A stretch of 64,000 nt of DNA from contig NZ_JAAOXM010000001.1 in NCBI RefSeq assembly GCF_011605345.1, positions 682,001 to 746,000 on the forward strand, read 5' to 3'. The notes beneath the pieces were generated by a model. That model did no database searches. It saw nothing but the letters and a program-made list of their open reading frames with translations, and was not told where the DNA came from. Both the position numbers and the translations under genes were made by a program. Below are positions 30,069 through 39,278 of the stretch, in pieces. The stretch is from Burkholderia sp. D-99 (GTDB lineage Bacteria; Pseudomonadota; Gammaproteobacteria; Burkholderiales; Burkholderiaceae). Numbering within the stretch: the stretch's first letter is position 1; each line of letters begins with the position of its first letter.

Positions 30069-30956
30069 TTATGCGCGATCGGCCCCGTAGCGGGCGTCGA
30101 GTGCGTCGAAGCGCGCCTTGTCGACGAGCCGCTGCCGTTCGGCGAACGGCGCGACGAGTGCGGGATCCTCGTCGAGCCGGCCCGTATCACGCAACGCGGT
30201 CAACGCGGCCTGCATCCCATGCACCGCGCCCTGCAGCGCCGCGTTCGCGTACAGCACCACGCCGTAGCCGAGGCGAGCCAGCTCGTCGCGCGAGCGCGTC
30301 GGGGTTTTGCCGCCGATCACGATGTTGATGAGCTGCGGCGTATCGAACAGCGCCGGCAGCCGCTCGACGTCCTCCGGCGTTTCCATTGCCTCGATGAACA
30401 GCACGTCCGCGCCGGCTTCCGCGTAGCGGTGCGCGCGCTCGATCGCGTCGTCGATGCCGTGGACGGCGGCCGCATCGGTGCGCGCGACGATCAGCAGGTT
30501 CGGATCCACGCGCGCGTCGACGGCCGCCTTCAGCTTGCCGACCATCTCGCCGGCGGGAATCACTTCCTTGCCCGCGAAATGGCCGCATTTCTTCGGCAGC
30601 ACCTGATCTTCGAGCTGGATCGCGTCGGCGCCGCTGCGCTCGAGCGTGCGCACGGTGTGCAGCACGTTCAGCGCATTGCCGAAACCGGTATCGGCATCGA
30701 CCATCAGCGGCAGCTCCACCGCATCGCGCACGCGCGCGGTGTGCTCGGCCAGCTCGCCGAGCCCGACGAAGCCGAGATCGGGCAAGCCGAGCGACATGTT
30801 GGTGACGCCGGCGCCGCTCAGGTACAGCGCGCCGAAGCCGAGATCGGCCGCGACCCTGGCGCTGAGCGCATTGAACGTGCCGGCGACGAGCAGCCCCTGG
30901 CGGGCGGCGATGCTGCGCCGGAAGCCGGCGCGACGAAGTGCGGTGTGATCGGACAT
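30069..30956 (-). CDS. Isocitrate lyase/PEP mutase family enzyme (oxaloacetate decarboxylase or methylisocitrate lyase-like)
   Basis: A 295-residue TIM-barrel enzyme acting on carbon-carbon or phosphorus bonds of alpha-keto or hydroxy acids. Seen: VDADTGFGNALNV for metal and substrate binding, IQLEDQVLPKKCGHFAGKEVIP with the mobile-loop cysteine, and IVARTDA. The KKCGH loop fits the lyase or hydrolase members. The ATG at 30956 was chosen. It starts eight bases after the amidohydrolase gene and is co-transcribed with it; two MFS carriers flank them. Exact substrate is not decidable. Confidence 0.87.
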   Translation of the reverse strand: MSDHTALRRAGFRRSIAARQGLLVAGTFNALSARVAADLGFGALYLSGAGVTNMSLGLPDLGFVGLGELAEHTARVRDAVELPLMVDADTGFGNALNVLHTVRTLERSGADAIQLEDQVLPKKCGHFAGKEVIPAGEMVGKLKAAVDARVDPNLLIVARTDAAAVHGIDDAIERAHRYAEAGADVLFIEAMETPEDVERLPALFDTPQLINIVIGGKTPTRSRDELARLGYGVVLYANAALQGAVHGMQAALTALRDTGRLDEDPALVAPFAERQRLVDKARFDALDARYGADRA

Positions 30957-30964
30957 AGTGGGCC

Positions 30965-31855
30965 TCATTGGTCGAAACGAAACAGGGTTCGCGGCGCATC
31001 GCGCAGCACGCGCATGCGCTCGCCGGTGTCGGGCAGCCAGCGCACGAGTGCCGCATACGCGGCATCGAAATCGACGCGCTCGCGGTGCTGCGTGTGCGGC
31101 CAGTCGCTGCCCCACACCAGCCGCTCGGCCGTGAACGCGGTGCGCAGCGCGCGTGCGGCACCGAACGCGTCGATCGCGCCGTCGCCGGCCGCGCTGTTGC
31201 GATACGCGGCCGACAGCTTGACCCAGACGCGGCCGGTATCCGCGAGCAGCAGCAGGCGGCGGAAGCTCGGCGCGCGCTCGCCGAGCGCGGGCGACGGGCG
31301 GCCGAAATGGTCGATCACGAGCGTGCACGATTGCGCGAGCAGCGGCGCGGTGATCGCATGCAGATCCTCGATGCCGCGATGGATCTCGACATGCCAGCCG
31401 AGCGCGTTGATGCGGGAGAACAGCGCACGCCACGCGGGCGCGCAGAAATCCGGGATCGGCAACCCGACGAGGTTCAGCCGTATCCCCACCACGCCCGCCC
31501 GGTCGAGTACGTCGAGATCGTCGTCCGAAATCGCCGGATCGACCACCGCGACACCGCGGAAGCGGCGCGGGTAGCGGCGCAGCACGTCGACGAAGTACGT
31601 GTTGTCGGTGCCGAGGAAGCTCGGCTGCACCAGCACCGCGTGCGTGATGCCGTGCGCGGCGAGGTGCGCGACGTACGCGTCGAGCGACGCATCGTAGTCG
31701 GGTGCATGCCGGACCACGGGCGCGAGCGGCAGGCCGTGCGCGAACACGTGCGCATGCGCATCGATGGCGGCGACGGCAGGGTTTCCGGCGTACCACGCGT
31801 CCACTGACGGCGCGGCCGGAACCTGTTCGACGAGGTGATTCACGAGGCGATCCAT
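30965..31855 (-). CDS. Amidohydrolase (Amidohydro_2; pyrone-dicarboxylate lactonase-like)
   Basis: A 296-residue TIM-barrel metal hydrolase. The first metal ligands are in IDAHAHVF, with HVEIHRG, LVIDHFGRP and the final aspartate in WGSDWPHTQ. This order matches 2-pyrone-4,6-dicarboxylate hydrolase relatives, which open lactones in aromatic-acid breakdown. ATG at 31855. Between the lyase-like gene and an MFS carrier on the same strand; a catabolic trio with the LysR regulator divergent at 33339. Confidence 0.85.
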   Translation of the reverse strand: MDRLVNHLVEQVPAAPSVDAWYAGNPAVAAIDAHAHVFAHGLPLAPVVRHAPDYDASLDAYVAHLAAHGITHAVLVQPSFLGTDNTYFVDVLRRYPRRFRGVAVVDPAISDDDLDVLDRAGVVGIRLNLVGLPIPDFCAPAWRALFSRINALGWHVEIHRGIEDLHAITAPLLAQSCTLVIDHFGRPSPALGERAPSFRRLLLLADTGRVWVKLSAAYRNSAAGDGAIDAFGAARALRTAFTAERLVWGSDWPHTQHRERVDFDAAYAALVRWLPDTGERMRVLRDAPRTLFRFDQ

Positions 31856-31919
31856 GACGAGTCTGCAAGAGGCGCCCGGCCGCTGCGCCGGGCGATTCGA
31901 TGACGGGAGGTGGCGAAAC

Positions 31920-33215
31920 CTACAGCGACGCCTCGGCGCGCGGCCGGGTTTCGGCATCCGCTTCGCCGCCCGGCGCCGCGCCGGACAGCCGCCGGCTGCG
32001 CGTTTCGGGCAGGAACCACACCGCGATCACGACCAGCCCGTACGCGATGCCCGCGTCGATGCCGAGTGCCGTGCCGAGCGGCAGCGACTCGCCCATCCGC
32101 CCGACCAGCACCGGGAAGCCGGCCGATGCGATGCGGCCGAAGTTGTAGCAAAAGCCGACCCCGCGGCCGCGCACGTTGCGCGGGTAAAGCTCGTTGAAGA
32201 GCGTGCCGAGCGTCGCCGGGATGCCGGCCGAAAACAGCCCGAGCGGAAAACCGAGCAGCAGCATCGCGATGTCGTTCAGCGGCAGGAACACATACAGGTT
32301 CACCATCACCGCGCAGCATGCGGCGAACAGCATCACGTTGCGGCGGCGGCCGATCCGGTCCTGCAGGTACGCGCTGAGGAAGCAGCCGCAGATGAACGCG
32401 ACGATCACGACCGCGAGATACGCGCCGGTGCCCAGCACCGACAGATGCCGCTCGGTCTTCAGGTAGGTCGGCAGCCAGATCGTGATCGCGTGATAGCCGC
32501 CATGCGCGCCGACGCCGATCAGCCCGCCGACGACCGTCGCGCGCACCACGGAGCGGTCGAAGATGCCGATCGTCGGCCCTTCGTCTGCGCTCGCCTTTGC
32601 CTGCGCCGTCGCGTCGGCCGGCGTCGCGCGCGGCGGCTCCGGAATCGCGCGACGGATATACAGCACCAGCAGCGCGGGCAGCGCGCCGATCGCGAACAGC
32701 ACGCGCCACGCCCATTCGGCCGGCAGCCAGGCGAACACCAGCATGTACAGCAGCACCGCGACGCCCCAGCCGAAGCCCCATGCACTCTGCACGATGCCCA
32801 TCGCCTTGCCGCGATGGCGCGCGCCGACCGTTTCGGCGAGCAGCACCGCGCCGGCGGTCCACTCTCCGCCGAACCCGAGCCCCTGCAGCGCCTTCAGCAC
32901 CAGCAACTGTTCGAAGTTCTGCGCGAATGCGCTCAGGAACGTGAACAGCGAGAACCAGCACACGGTGATCTGCAGCGCACGCACGCGCCCGTAGCGGTCG
33001 GCGATCACGCCGGCCAGCAGCCCGCCGAGCGCGCCCGCCACGAGCGTCGCGCCGCCGATCAGGCCGGCCTGCCCCTTGCCGATGCCCCAGGTCGTGAGCA
33101 GCGCCGGGATCACGAGGCTGAACATCTGCGTGTCGAGCCCGTCGAGCGCCCAGCCGGCAAAGCAGCCGCGCAACGTGCGCCGTTCGGTCGTCGATAGCTC
33201 GCGGGTCCAGTTCAA
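31920..33215 (-). CDS. MFS transporter, aromatic acid:H+ symporter-like
   Basis: A 431-residue carrier with 12 predicted helices. Family motifs: GWALDGLDTQMFSLVIPAL in helix 1, GVIADRYGRVRAL in loop 2-3, and GLGFGGEWTAGAVLLAE in helix 4. The start is TTG 33215, with AGGAG seven bases upstream. It is divergent from the LysR gene and leads the carrier-amidohydrolase-lyase run, so it likely imports that pathway's substrate and is the LysR target. Confidence 0.88.
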   Translation of the reverse strand: MNWTRELSTTERRTLRGCFAGWALDGLDTQMFSLVIPALLTTWGIGKGQAGLIGGATLVAGALGGLLAGVIADRYGRVRALQITVCWFSLFTFLSAFAQNFEQLLVLKALQGLGFGGEWTAGAVLLAETVGARHRGKAMGIVQSAWGFGWGVAVLLYMLVFAWLPAEWAWRVLFAIGALPALLVLYIRRAIPEPPRATPADATAQAKASADEGPTIGIFDRSVVRATVVGGLIGVGAHGGYHAITIWLPTYLKTERHLSVLGTGAYLAVVIVAFICGCFLSAYLQDRIGRRRNVMLFAACCAVMVNLYVFLPLNDIAMLLLGFPLGLFSAGIPATLGTLFNELYPRNVRGRGVGFCYNFGRIASAGFPVLVGRMGESLPLGTALGIDAGIAYGLVVIAVWFLPETRSRRLSGAAPGGEADAETRPRAEASL

Positions 33216-33312
33216 TGCAGGTCTCCTCGTGTGGTCATTCCGTCGTCATGCGCCGGATGTTGTGGCCCGATGAGCATCCTATGAAGCGTGGCGATAATTC
33301 GCTACCATGTTT

Positions 33313-33326
33313 TGAATAATTATTCA
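33313..33326. promoter_or_regulatory. Perfect palindrome in the LysR divergent promoter
   Basis: TGAATAATTATTCA is self-complementary over 14 bases, 12 bases before the LysR start, in a local AT-rich pocket. It fits an autoregulatory LysR site between divergent genes. Confidence 0.55.
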
Positions 33327-33338
33327 TAACGTGAGCTT

Positions 33339-34235
33339 ATGGAAATCAGGCACGTTCGCTACTTCCTCGCGATCGTCGATACGGGCAGCTTCACGCGCGC
33401 AGCCAACGAGCTCGGTATTGCGCAGCCGGCGCTCAGCCAGGCGCTGAACCGGATGGAGAAGGAGCTGGGCGTGCGGCTGTTCGACCGCTCGCGGCGCGGG
33501 GCCACGCTGACGGCGGCCGGCCTGGCGATGGTCGACGACCTGCGCCTGAGCCTCGCGCGCCTCGACGCGGCCGCCCACCGGGCCGGCGAGATCGGCGCGC
33601 AGCGCGCCGGGCGCCTGACGATCGGGTTCGTCAGCGCAGCGCTGTTCGACACACTGCCGCGCGCGATCCGCGCGCTGCGCGAAAACACGCCCGACGTCGA
33701 GCTCGTGATGCGCGAAATGAGCAATGCCGAGCAGGCGATCGCGCTCGAGCGCGGCGAGATCGACATCGGCCTGCTGCATACGCCGGTCGCGGTCAACGGC
33801 CGGATGCGCGAGAAGCTGATCCGGCGCGACCCGCTCGTCGCCGTGCTGCCGAAGGATTTCCGGCGCCAGCCCGACGGCACGGTCACGCTGCAGGATCTCG
33901 CCGGCACCGGTCTCGTATGGTTTCCGCACGACCAGCTGCCGCTGATCCGCGCGGGCATCCTGAGCGCCTTCCGGCAGGCCGGACACCCGGTCGACATCGT
34001 GCTCGACGTGAACCGCACGCTGACCGTGATCTCGTGCGTCGCCGCCGGGTGCGGCGTGTCGCTGCTGCCGCATTCGATCCATACCTTCGCGTTCGAAGGC
34101 GTCGCCTACAGCACCATCCGCGATGGCGGAGCGCTGCCGCGGTTCGAACTCAGCGCGATCTGGCCCGCGCGGTCGCGCCCGACGCTCGCGGATCGCTTCG
34201 CCGCACTGCTGCCGTCGGCGGACGGACAGCGCTGA
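33339..34235 (+). CDS. LysR-family transcriptional regulator
   Basis: A 298-residue regulator. N-terminal winged helix: RYFLAIVDTGSFTRAANELG and QPALSQALNRMEKELGVRLFDRS, followed by the two-lobed effector domain (RLTIGFVSAALFDTLP to the end). Divergent from the MFS carrier at 33215 and expected to activate that catabolic operon. ATG 33339 after a weak GTGAG. Confidence 0.93.
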   Translation: MEIRHVRYFLAIVDTGSFTRAANELGIAQPALSQALNRMEKELGVRLFDRSRRGATLTAAGLAMVDDLRLSLARLDAAAHRAGEIGAQRAGRLTIGFVSAALFDTLPRAIRALRENTPDVELVMREMSNAEQAIALERGEIDIGLLHTPVAVNGRMREKLIRRDPLVAVLPKDFRRQPDGTVTLQDLAGTGLVWFPHDQLPLIRAGILSAFRQAGHPVDIVLDVNRTLTVISCVAAGCGVSLLPHSIHTFAFEGVAYSTIRDGGALPRFELSAIWPARSRPTLADRFAALLPSADGQR

Positions 34236-34555
34236 CCGGCCGCGCCACGTCCGGCGACTGACATCGCCCTGCCGCCGTCGACGGGCGGCAACGGGCGAAC
34301 GCGCCGTTCCGCCTGCTCCACACGCCCTGTCCCTTCATCTCGCGCGCAAAGCCCCCGTTGACAGTATGCATATGCATAGATACCGTTCACTCACATGGCG
34401 GCGCGTGATCCGGGCATCGGAGGCGGCCGCGTTGCGCGGCGTCGGCAGTCCTGCCGGCGTCACGACGCAATCGAACCGGCGACGCGAATGGCGCGGCGTG
34501 CCCCGTTCGCAATCGACTCGTCCGCGCGGCTTGCAACGCGATCCAGGAATGCATC
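34236..34555. other. Intergenic region before the thiolase with an AT palindrome
   Basis: About 320 bases between the LysR stop and the thiolase start. TTGACA at 34358-34363 is followed by the 14-bp palindrome TATGCATATGCATA at 34365-34378; the two together look like an operator lying over a promoter. No clear -10 at ideal spacing. No small gene is convincing. Confidence 0.4.
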
Positions 34556-35740
34556 ATGAGTACACGCGAAATCGTCATCTGCCATCCCGTCCGGACACCG
34601 ATCGGCACGTTCAACGGCGCCCTGAAGGACACCCCGGCCACCGAACTCGGGGCGATCGCCGTGCGCGAAACCTTGCGGCGCAGCGGCCTCGACGGCGCGG
34701 CGATCGACACGGTCGTGCTGGGCAACGTGATCCAGGCCGGCAACAAGATGAATCCGGCCCGGCAAGCCGCCATCGGCGCGGGCCTGCCGGTCAAGGTGCC
34801 GGCGCTGACGGTCAACCGTGTCTGCGGCTCCGGTGCGCAGGCGGTCGTCAATGCCGCGCAGGAGATCCTGCTGGGTTACGCGAACGCAGCGATCGCCGGC
34901 GGCATGGAAAGCATGGAGCGCGCGCCGTACCTGCTCGATGGCGCACGCTGGGGGTACCGGATGGGCGACGCGCCGATCCGCGACAGCATGCTGCGCGACG
35001 GCCTCGTCGATGCGTTTTCCGACCAGCATTCGGGCTGGCATACCGAGGATCTCGCGAGCCAGCTCGACATCTCGCGGGACCGCCAGGATCGCTGGGCGCT
35101 CCGCTCGCAGCTGCGCTTTTCCACCGCGCTGGCGGACGGCAAGTTCGACGCCGAACTCGTGCCGGTCGAGGTCCTGCAGCGCAAGGCGCGCGTCGCGTTT
35201 GCGCGCGACGAGACGCCGCGCCCCGACACGACGCTCGAAGCGCTCGCGAAACTGAAGCCCGCGTTCCGCCCGGACGGCACGATTACCGCGGGCAATGCGC
35301 CGGGGCTGAACAGCGGCGCATCGGCGATGCTGGTGGCCGATCGTGCGTTCGCCGACGCGCACGGCATCGCGCCGAGTGCCCGGCTGGTTGCATTCGGCGT
35401 GGCCGCGGTCGAGCCCGGCATGTTCGGGCTCGGCCCGGTGCCGGCCGTGAAGATCGCGCTGGAGCGGGCGGGCTGGGCGCTGGCCGACGTCGAGCGTTTC
35501 GAGATCAACGAAGCGTTCGCGGTCGTGCCGATCGCGGTGGCGGGCCAGCTCGGCATCGCCGAGGAAATCGTCAACGTCGAAGGCGGCGCGATCGCGCACG
35601 GCCATGCGATCGGCGCGACGGGCGCGGTGCTGACGACGCGCCTGATCCACTCGATGCGGCGCGACGGCATCAAGCGCGGCATCGTCACGCTGTGCATCGG
35701 CGGCGGCCAGGGCATCGCGCTGGCGATCGAGACGCTTTGA
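34556..35740 (+). CDS. Acetyl-CoA C-acetyltransferase (thiolase)
   Basis: A 394-residue thiolase joining two acetyl-CoA to acetoacetyl-CoA or splitting 3-ketoacyl-CoA. Catalytic residues are intact: Cys90 (NRVCGSGAQAV), His350 (GHAIGATGA) and Cys380 (LCIGGGQG). NEAF is present (FEINEAFAVVP). Size fits the biosynthetic/AtoB group. It stands as a single gene, with no beta-oxidation partners adjacent. Confidence 0.93.
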   Translation: MSTREIVICHPVRTPIGTFNGALKDTPATELGAIAVRETLRRSGLDGAAIDTVVLGNVIQAGNKMNPARQAAIGAGLPVKVPALTVNRVCGSGAQAVVNAAQEILLGYANAAIAGGMESMERAPYLLDGARWGYRMGDAPIRDSMLRDGLVDAFSDQHSGWHTEDLASQLDISRDRQDRWALRSQLRFSTALADGKFDAELVPVEVLQRKARVAFARDETPRPDTTLEALAKLKPAFRPDGTITAGNAPGLNSGASAMLVADRAFADAHGIAPSARLVAFGVAAVEPGMFGLGPVPAVKIALERAGWALADVERFEINEAFAVVPIAVAGQLGIAEEIVNVEGGAIAHGHAIGATGAVLTTRLIHSMRRDGIKRGIVTLCIGGGQGIALAIETL

Positions 35741-36000
35741 GCTGAAACGGGCGCGGCCGCATCGACGATTCCGACGAAAGGGAAAAGCCGCGGACGATCG
35801 GTGCCGCGGCGCAGGTTGGCAGGTTGCGCGGGACACGGTGCGGCCAGTCGCGTTCGCGGCGTGTGGCCATTTCGGCGGGTGGCCCGGACACGCGCATACG
35901 CATCCCGCGCGGATTCGGCGATTCCTCCCGTGTCACCGATCTGCCACCGTCGCCCGGTAGCGTTCGGGTCTGACCCACGCTATTGACAGACGAATCCGCC

Positions 36001-36666
36001 ATGCAGCGCACGTCGCGCGCCACGCCCCACGTTTATACGGCCACGTCCCGCGCCCTCGCCGTCAGCCTCGCGATCAACCTGCTGCTGCTCGCCGTCGAGA
36101 CGGTCGCGGCATGGTCCGCGCATTCGTCGGGGCTGCTCGCGGATGTCGCGCACGCGGCGATCGATCTCGCGGCCGATGCGCTGATCCTCGTTGCGTGCCG
36201 GCTCGACGCACGCCTGCCGCCGGAGCGGCGCCCGACCTACGAGCCGCTTGCGCTCGCGGGCCTCGGCGCGGTGCTCGTTGCGACCGGCGCGCAGATGATC
36301 TGGCACGCGATGAACCGGTTTGCCATCCCGCCCGTCGTGCAGCCGGGCGCGGCGACGCTCGCGCTCGTCGCCGTGACGCTCGCCGGCAAGGCCGTGCTGT
36401 CGCACTGGATGCTGCGCAAGGCGCGCGAAACGGGCTCCGCGCTGCTCGAGGCGAGCGGCTGGCATGTCCGGACCGATGCGCTGTCGTCGTTGCTGGCGGC
36501 GCTCGCGATGAGCGCGGCATGGGTCGGGTTCGGCCGTCTCGACGATCTGGCCGCGCTCGCGATCGGCGCACTGGTGATCCGCACGGGCGCCGGTTTCATC
36601 CGGCGCGGTTGCGCGCAGTGGCCGGCGCTGGCGTCATGGGCGGATCGCTCCACGCGCGGGTCGTGA
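36001..36666 (+). CDS. Cation-diffusion-facilitator-like transporter lacking the cytosolic domain
   Basis: A 221-residue membrane protein with six hydrophobic segments. The metal-site pattern of CDF carriers is kept in helices 2 and 5: HAAIDLAADA (H-x3-D) and GWHVRTDALSS (H-x3-D). The protein ends soon after helix 6, so the ~90-residue cytosolic dimerisation domain is absent, as in a minority of the family. ATG at 36001 used; an upstream TTG at 35983 lacks a ribosome site. A strong terminator follows at 36729-36757. Confidence 0.8.
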   Translation: MQRTSRATPHVYTATSRALAVSLAINLLLLAVETVAAWSAHSSGLLADVAHAAIDLAADALILVACRLDARLPPERRPTYEPLALAGLGAVLVATGAQMIWHAMNRFAIPPVVQPGAATLALVAVTLAGKAVLSHWMLRKARETGSALLEASGWHVRTDALSSLLAALAMSAAWVGFGRLDDLAALAIGALVIRTGAGFIRRGCAQWPALASWADRSTRGS

Positions 36667-36728
36667 ACGCGCCCGGCATCGCCGTGCGTCGGGCATCCGG
36701 TCTCCGCAGGCTGCTGCGTTGAATGAAG

Positions 36729-36757
36729 AAGAGGCTCGCGCGGGTGCGAGCCTCTTT
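36729..36757 (+). terminator. Rho-independent terminator
   Basis: Stem AAGAGGCTCGC / GCGAGCCTCTT with a 6-base loop and a following T run, 63 bases after the CDF-like stop. Its AAGAGG side also gives an A-rich flank, so it may work for the LuxR gene converging from the right. Confidence 0.8.
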
Positions 36758-36867
36758 TGCATGATGTCGTCTCCGCCGCGCGGCAAGTGACACGTGCCAA
36801 GTCGACCGTTGCCGATGTATCGCCAGACGAATGCGGCCGGTTCCGATGGATCTGCGTCGGCTGTCGC

Positions 36868-38058
36868 TTACCCCAGCGGCACGACGCTCCCGAGCAGAAT
36901 CCGCACGAGCGTCGCCTGGCGCGTGACGCCTGTCTTCGAGAAGATCGCGCGCAGGTGCGTGCGCGCCGTGTTCTTGCTGATCCCCGATTCCTCCGCAGCC
37001 TCCTCGAGTGTCAGCCCGTTCGTCAGCAGCAGCGCGAGCGACGTCTCGGCGGGCGTCAGGTCGAACAGCTTGCGGATGATTTCCTGCGCACCCTCCGGCT
37101 TGCGGTCGGGGTCGCGCAGGAACAGCGTGACGGCCGGGCGCCGCTTGTTGTCCTCCGACCAGTCGGACAGCAGCACCGTGCGCACCAGCAGCCCGAGGCG
37201 CGGCTTGTCGAAGCTGCGCGTGATCGGCATCGCCTCGACGGTCGCCGCGGCCGTGCCGTGGTGCCCCATCACCGCGTGGCGGATCAGCCGCTTGAGCGTG
37301 CGGTTCTCCGGCGCGTCGGTCGCCTCGATCGTGCCGCGCGCAATCGTCAGACCGTTGTTCTGCTTGAGGATCTCGTCGGCGACGCTGTTCATGTCGATAA
37401 TCGTGCCGTTCTCGTCGAGCGCGATCGTGCCGACCTGCATCCGGTCGATCGCGTTCGCATAGATCGACCGTTCGACCTCGGCCGAATCGAGCCGCGAATG
37501 CAGTTCGATCGCACGCTTCAGGTGCGGCAGCAGCAGCGCGCAGATCGCCTTGTCGCGCGCGGAGAACTGCTTCGACGCATGGTTGCGGCACACGCGGAAC
37601 CGGCACTCGACGCCCGACGGCGTGCGCAGGTCGGCACCGAGGATATAGCGCACGTCCTGCGGCTTCAGGAACTGCTTGTACAACTCGCTCGACAGCCAGC
37701 CGGTGTCGCCGAACACGTCGTCGACCGTGACCACGCGATCGGCCGGCAGGCCGACGAACGGGTCGAGCGAATAGTAGTAATCGTTGTAAGCCGCCTGGCC
37801 GTCGCCCGGGACGACCGGGCCGAACTCCGATGCATGCACCGACAGCGGCGCGCGACGGTCGCTCGCGGCCGCGCGCAGGATCAGCGTCACGTAGTTCGCG
37901 TGCAGCCAGCGGCGGACCAGTTCGAGCGCGCCGGCCCACGGCGGCGTCTCCAGCGGCCCCTGGTAGATGCGCGCCATCAGCTCGCTGAAATCCGCGACGC
38001 CGATGTCGGCCTCGTCACTGGTTGCCTGGCTCTCTTGCGGAGCCCATCTCGTCTCCAT
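36868..38058 (-). CDS. LuxR-family regulator with N-terminal sensory region
   Basis: A 396-residue regulator, much longer than acyl-homoserine-lactone LuxR proteins. The C-terminus is a GerE-type helix-turn-helix: FDLTPAETSLALLLTNGL, EEAAEESGISKNTARTHLRAIFSKTG. The rest looks like a GAF/PAS-type sensor, with DENGTIIDMNSVADEIL reading like a PAS core. It lacks the lactone-binding Trp/Tyr pattern and a receiver domain. ATG 38058 has GGAG upstream; a start at 38085 is also possible. Stands alone; target unknown. Confidence 0.82.
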   Translation of the reverse strand: METRWAPQESQATSDEADIGVADFSELMARIYQGPLETPPWAGALELVRRWLHANYVTLILRAAASDRRAPLSVHASEFGPVVPGDGQAAYNDYYYSLDPFVGLPADRVVTVDDVFGDTGWLSSELYKQFLKPQDVRYILGADLRTPSGVECRFRVCRNHASKQFSARDKAICALLLPHLKRAIELHSRLDSAEVERSIYANAIDRMQVGTIALDENGTIIDMNSVADEILKQNNGLTIARGTIEATDAPENRTLKRLIRHAVMGHHGTAAATVEAMPITRSFDKPRLGLLVRTVLLSDWSEDNKRRPAVTLFLRDPDRKPEGAQEIIRKLFDLTPAETSLALLLTNGLTLEEAAEESGISKNTARTHLRAIFSKTGVTRQATLVRILLGSVVPLG

Positions 38059-38339
38059 CAGCACGCTCCATCCTCCATACGACATGTTTCCGGCGCGACC
38101 GAACCGCGCCGCCATGATTAAGACGCGTCTAAATTCCGGCGTCATCGGGAGATTCACTGAATGGTGAGAATTGGCCATCCGTGCGAACCAACCATCGTCC
38201 GATCGGATGATGTGGCGCCCTGCCCGCTGCGCTGGAATGCCCGTCAGGCCGTGCCGGCAAGCGTCCGGCGCGGACTCAGGGAAAACCGTGACACGGGTTT
38301 ACCTGATTCAAACCGCATCCGATTCAGACAGGAGTTCCC

Positions 38340-39278
38340 ATGCCGCTCGACCCACAGGCGCAGGCGCTGCTCGCCGCGTTCGCCCAGGCACCCGCGATCG
38401 ATTTCGCGCAGCTCACCGTTCCCGCGTATCGCGCGAGTCTTGCCGCCGGCGGCGCGTTCGCCCCGGGCGATGCCGTCGCCGCCGAAGAGGACTGGCAGAT
38501 TCCCGCGGCGGGCCGTCAGTTGTCCGCACGGCTGTATCGGCCCGTGGCCGACGGGCCGTTGCCGCTGACGGTGTTCTTCCACGGCGGCGGCTTCGTGTCG
38601 TGCGGCATCGATTCGCACGCGAATCTGTGCCGCAGCCTCGCGGCCCGTGCGCGCACGCTCGTGCTGTCGGTCGACTACCGGCTCGCGCCCGAGGCGCGCT
38701 TCCCGGCCGCCGCGCACGACGCATGCGACGCCGTGCGCTGGGCCGCCGCCAGTGCGCGCGATCTGGGCGCACGCGCCGGCGCGCTGGCGGTCGCCGGCGA
38801 CAGCGCCGGCGGCAATCTTGCGGCGGTCGCCGCGCTGCAGTTGCGTGGCTCGGGCATCGCGATCGCGCACCAGTTGCTGCTGTATCCGGTCGTCGATTGC
38901 GCGACCGAGCATCCGTCGTACGAAACGCTCGGCAACGGCTATTTCCTGACGGCGGACATGATGCGCTGGTTCAAGCACCACTATTTCGACGACGGCGCCG
39001 ATCGCGCGTCGCCGCTTGCAAGCCCGCTCGCCGCGCCCGACCTCGCGGGCGCGGCGCCGGCGACGATCGTCAGCGCCGAATTCGATCCGCTGCGCGACGA
39101 GGCCGAAGCGTATGCGCTGCGTCTCGCACAGGCCGGCACGCCGGTGACCCTCGTGCGCTGGCCGGGCCAGCTTCATGGTTTCGCGAGCATGCTCGGTGCG
39201 GTCGATGCGGCCGAAAGCGTGTTGACCTTCGGCGCCGACGCACTGCGCCGCGCGTTCGACGCGACGGAGGCACCATGA
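38340..39278 (+). CDS. Alpha/beta-hydrolase, hormone-sensitive-lipase family esterase
   Basis: A 312-residue esterase. HSL-family oxyanion motif HGGGF, nucleophile in GDSAGGN, and acid/His in EFDPLRDE and HGF near the end complete the triad. No signal peptide. Excellent ribosome site AGGAG before ATG 38340. Its stop overlaps the ribB-like start as ATGA, an odd pairing between an esterase and a riboflavin enzyme. Confidence 0.9.
   Translation: MPLDPQAQALLAAFAQAPAIDFAQLTVPAYRASLAAGGAFAPGDAVAAEEDWQIPAAGRQLSARLYRPVADGPLPLTVFFHGGGFVSCGIDSHANLCRSLAARARTLVLSVDYRLAPEARFPAAAHDACDAVRWAAASARDLGARAGALAVAGDSAGGNLAAVAALQLRGSGIAIAHQLLLYPVVDCATEHPSYETLGNGYFLTADMMRWFKHHYFDDGADRASPLASPLAAPDLAGAAPATIVSAEFDPLRDEAEAYALRLAQAGTPVTLVRWPGQLHGFASMLGAVDAAESVLTFGADALRRAFDATEAP

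Noticed and set aside
35787..35810. GCCGCGG/CCGCGGC hairpin after the thiolase
   Set aside because: GC-rich stem without T run; weak support.
36868..38058. Quorum-sensing LuxR
   Set aside because: Protein is too long, lacks the lactone-binding residues, and no luxI gene lies nearby.
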